A stretch of 5,314 nt of DNA, taken from NCBI GenBank assembly GCA_001781445.1, contig MFLB01000037.1, positions 1-5,314 of the forward strand. Direction: 5' to 3'. The notes under the pieces are model-generated. The model worked only from the letters and a program-made list of their open reading frames with translations, had not been told where the DNA came from and made no database searches. The position numbers and the translations under genes are program-made. This stretch comes from Candidatus Kaiserbacteria bacterium RIFCSPHIGHO2_01_FULL_58_22 (GTDB taxonomy: Bacteria; Patescibacteriota; Minisyncoccia; Phycocordibacterales; UBA2100). Of the stretch, positions 4,781 to 5,314 are shown in pieces (position 1 is the first letter of the stretch; each line of letters opens with the position of its first letter).

Positions 4781-5314
4781 GGCAAAGAGCGCTCCGACGT
4801 GCTCGAGGTATTCGTCGTACTTCAGGTATGTCCGCTCGCGCTCGTCCGCCGGAAGCGGCCGTCCGTCTTTCAGCATCGTGAGGAGGAACGCGTCGCACCC
4901 CGCGCCGGAGCCGTAGGAGACGAGGAGGATGCGCTCTCCGCTCTTCGCTTTCTCGAGCACCGACGCGAGGCCGATGAGCGCGCATGCGCTGTAGGTGTTG
5001 CCGATGGAGGAGACGACGAATCCGGCCCTCATCTGCTTTTCGGTGATGCCGCACTCCTTGGCGGCGCGCATCGGGAACTTCGCGTTGGGCATGTGGAAGA
5101 CCGCGTGGTCTATCTCCGAGAGCTGAACACCGCATCGTTCGACGACGGCACGGACGGTCTCCCGTATGTGATGGAAGTAGCCCGGCTCTCCCGTGAAGCG
5201 TCCCGCGTGGCGCGGGTAGGGTTCTCCCGCCGCGCGCCAGAAATCCGGCGTGTCCGTCGTGAACGAGAGCGTGCTCTCGACGCGGCAGAGGGCGTTTTTG
5301 TGCTCCGCCGGTCC
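4778..5314 (-). CDS. Hydroxymethylglutaryl-CoA synthase, archaeal type, N-terminus cut by window edge
   Basis: It would condense acetoacetyl-CoA with acetyl-CoA to HMG-CoA, the second step of the mevalonate pathway. Only the last 178 residues are visible; the frame is open to the right edge, so the gene starts outside and the ATG at 5092 is internal. Conserved archaeal-type landmarks are ESTLSFTTDTPDFW (14-27 of the fragment), PYPRHAGRFTGEPGYF (33-48), the catalytic His at fragment position 74 in HMPN (HQPN is the form I recall as usual), then KFP, GNTYS and the VSYGSGAGCDAF signature near the C-terminus. The catalytic Glu and Cys lie beyond the window. Archaeal enzymes are about 350 residues, so roughly half is present. 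The gene is first of the visible operon and is followed 10 bases later by thiolase, matching the archaeal cluster. Confidence 0.94.
   Translation of the reverse strand, partial: GPAEHKNALCRVESTLSFTTDTPDFWRAAGEPYPRHAGRFTGEPGYFHHIRETVRAVVERCGVQLSEIDHAVFHMPNAKFPMRAAKECGITEKQMRAGFVVSSIGNTYSACALIGLASVLEKAKSGERILLVSYGSGAGCDAFLLTMLKDGRPLPADERERTYLKYDEYLEHVGALFA

Noticed and set aside
3667..4881. Long plus-strand open frame (404 residues) opposite the thiolase
   Set aside because: It is a low-complexity, Arg/Ala-rich antisense shadow that runs across the thiolase/HMG-CoA synthase junction; the minus-strand products are recognisable enzymes.
5092..5094. ATG at 5092 as the start of a short 104-residue gene
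   Set aside because: The frame is open to the window edge and the upstream residues match archaeal HMG-CoA synthase, so this ATG is internal.

Overview
The window suggests a bacterium of the Candidate Phyla Radiation (Patescibacteria). This rests on three things: the recombinase N-terminus (YARKST, then an SIEAQL motif) resembles those I know from Parcubacteria-type genomes; a compact tRNA-Asn gene has no encoded CCA; and an archaeal-type mevalonate module sits in an otherwise bacterial context. UGA acts as an ordinary stop here. The lineage call is from memory of family appearance, not from a search, and is moderate at best.

The window has two compositional halves. The left half (1 to about 2290) is clearly lower in GC by eye. 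It holds a large serine recombinase on the minus strand, cut by the left edge, and a divergently transcribed 348-aa helical protein of unknown function. Their start codons are only 31 bp apart and share one AT-rich control region. Together they look like one end of an integrated mobile element: integrase plus a cargo gene.

The middle (2288 to 2726) has no protein gene. It holds a complete tRNA-Asn(GTT) on the minus strand with its own likely promoter (2651-2678) and a likely Rho-independent terminator (2425-2460). A very GC-rich hairpin (2461-2481) lies between tRNA and terminator, and a cluster of short palindromes lies between the tRNA and the next operon. The tRNA marks the boundary between the element-like half and the GC-rich half.

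The right half (2727 to 5314) is GC-rich and reads as one minus-strand operon: archaeal-type HMG-CoA synthase (cut by the right edge), then an SCP-x/archaeal-type acetoacetyl-CoA thiolase, then a two-domain protein. These are the first two steps of the mevalonate pathway. In archaea the same pair is physically joined by a small DUF35 protein. Here the DUF35 OB-fold has lost its zinc ribbon and is fused to a complete guanylate-kinase-like P-loop domain. The ATP side of that domain looks intact, while several GMP-binding positions are changed. This fusion is the most unusual object in the window.
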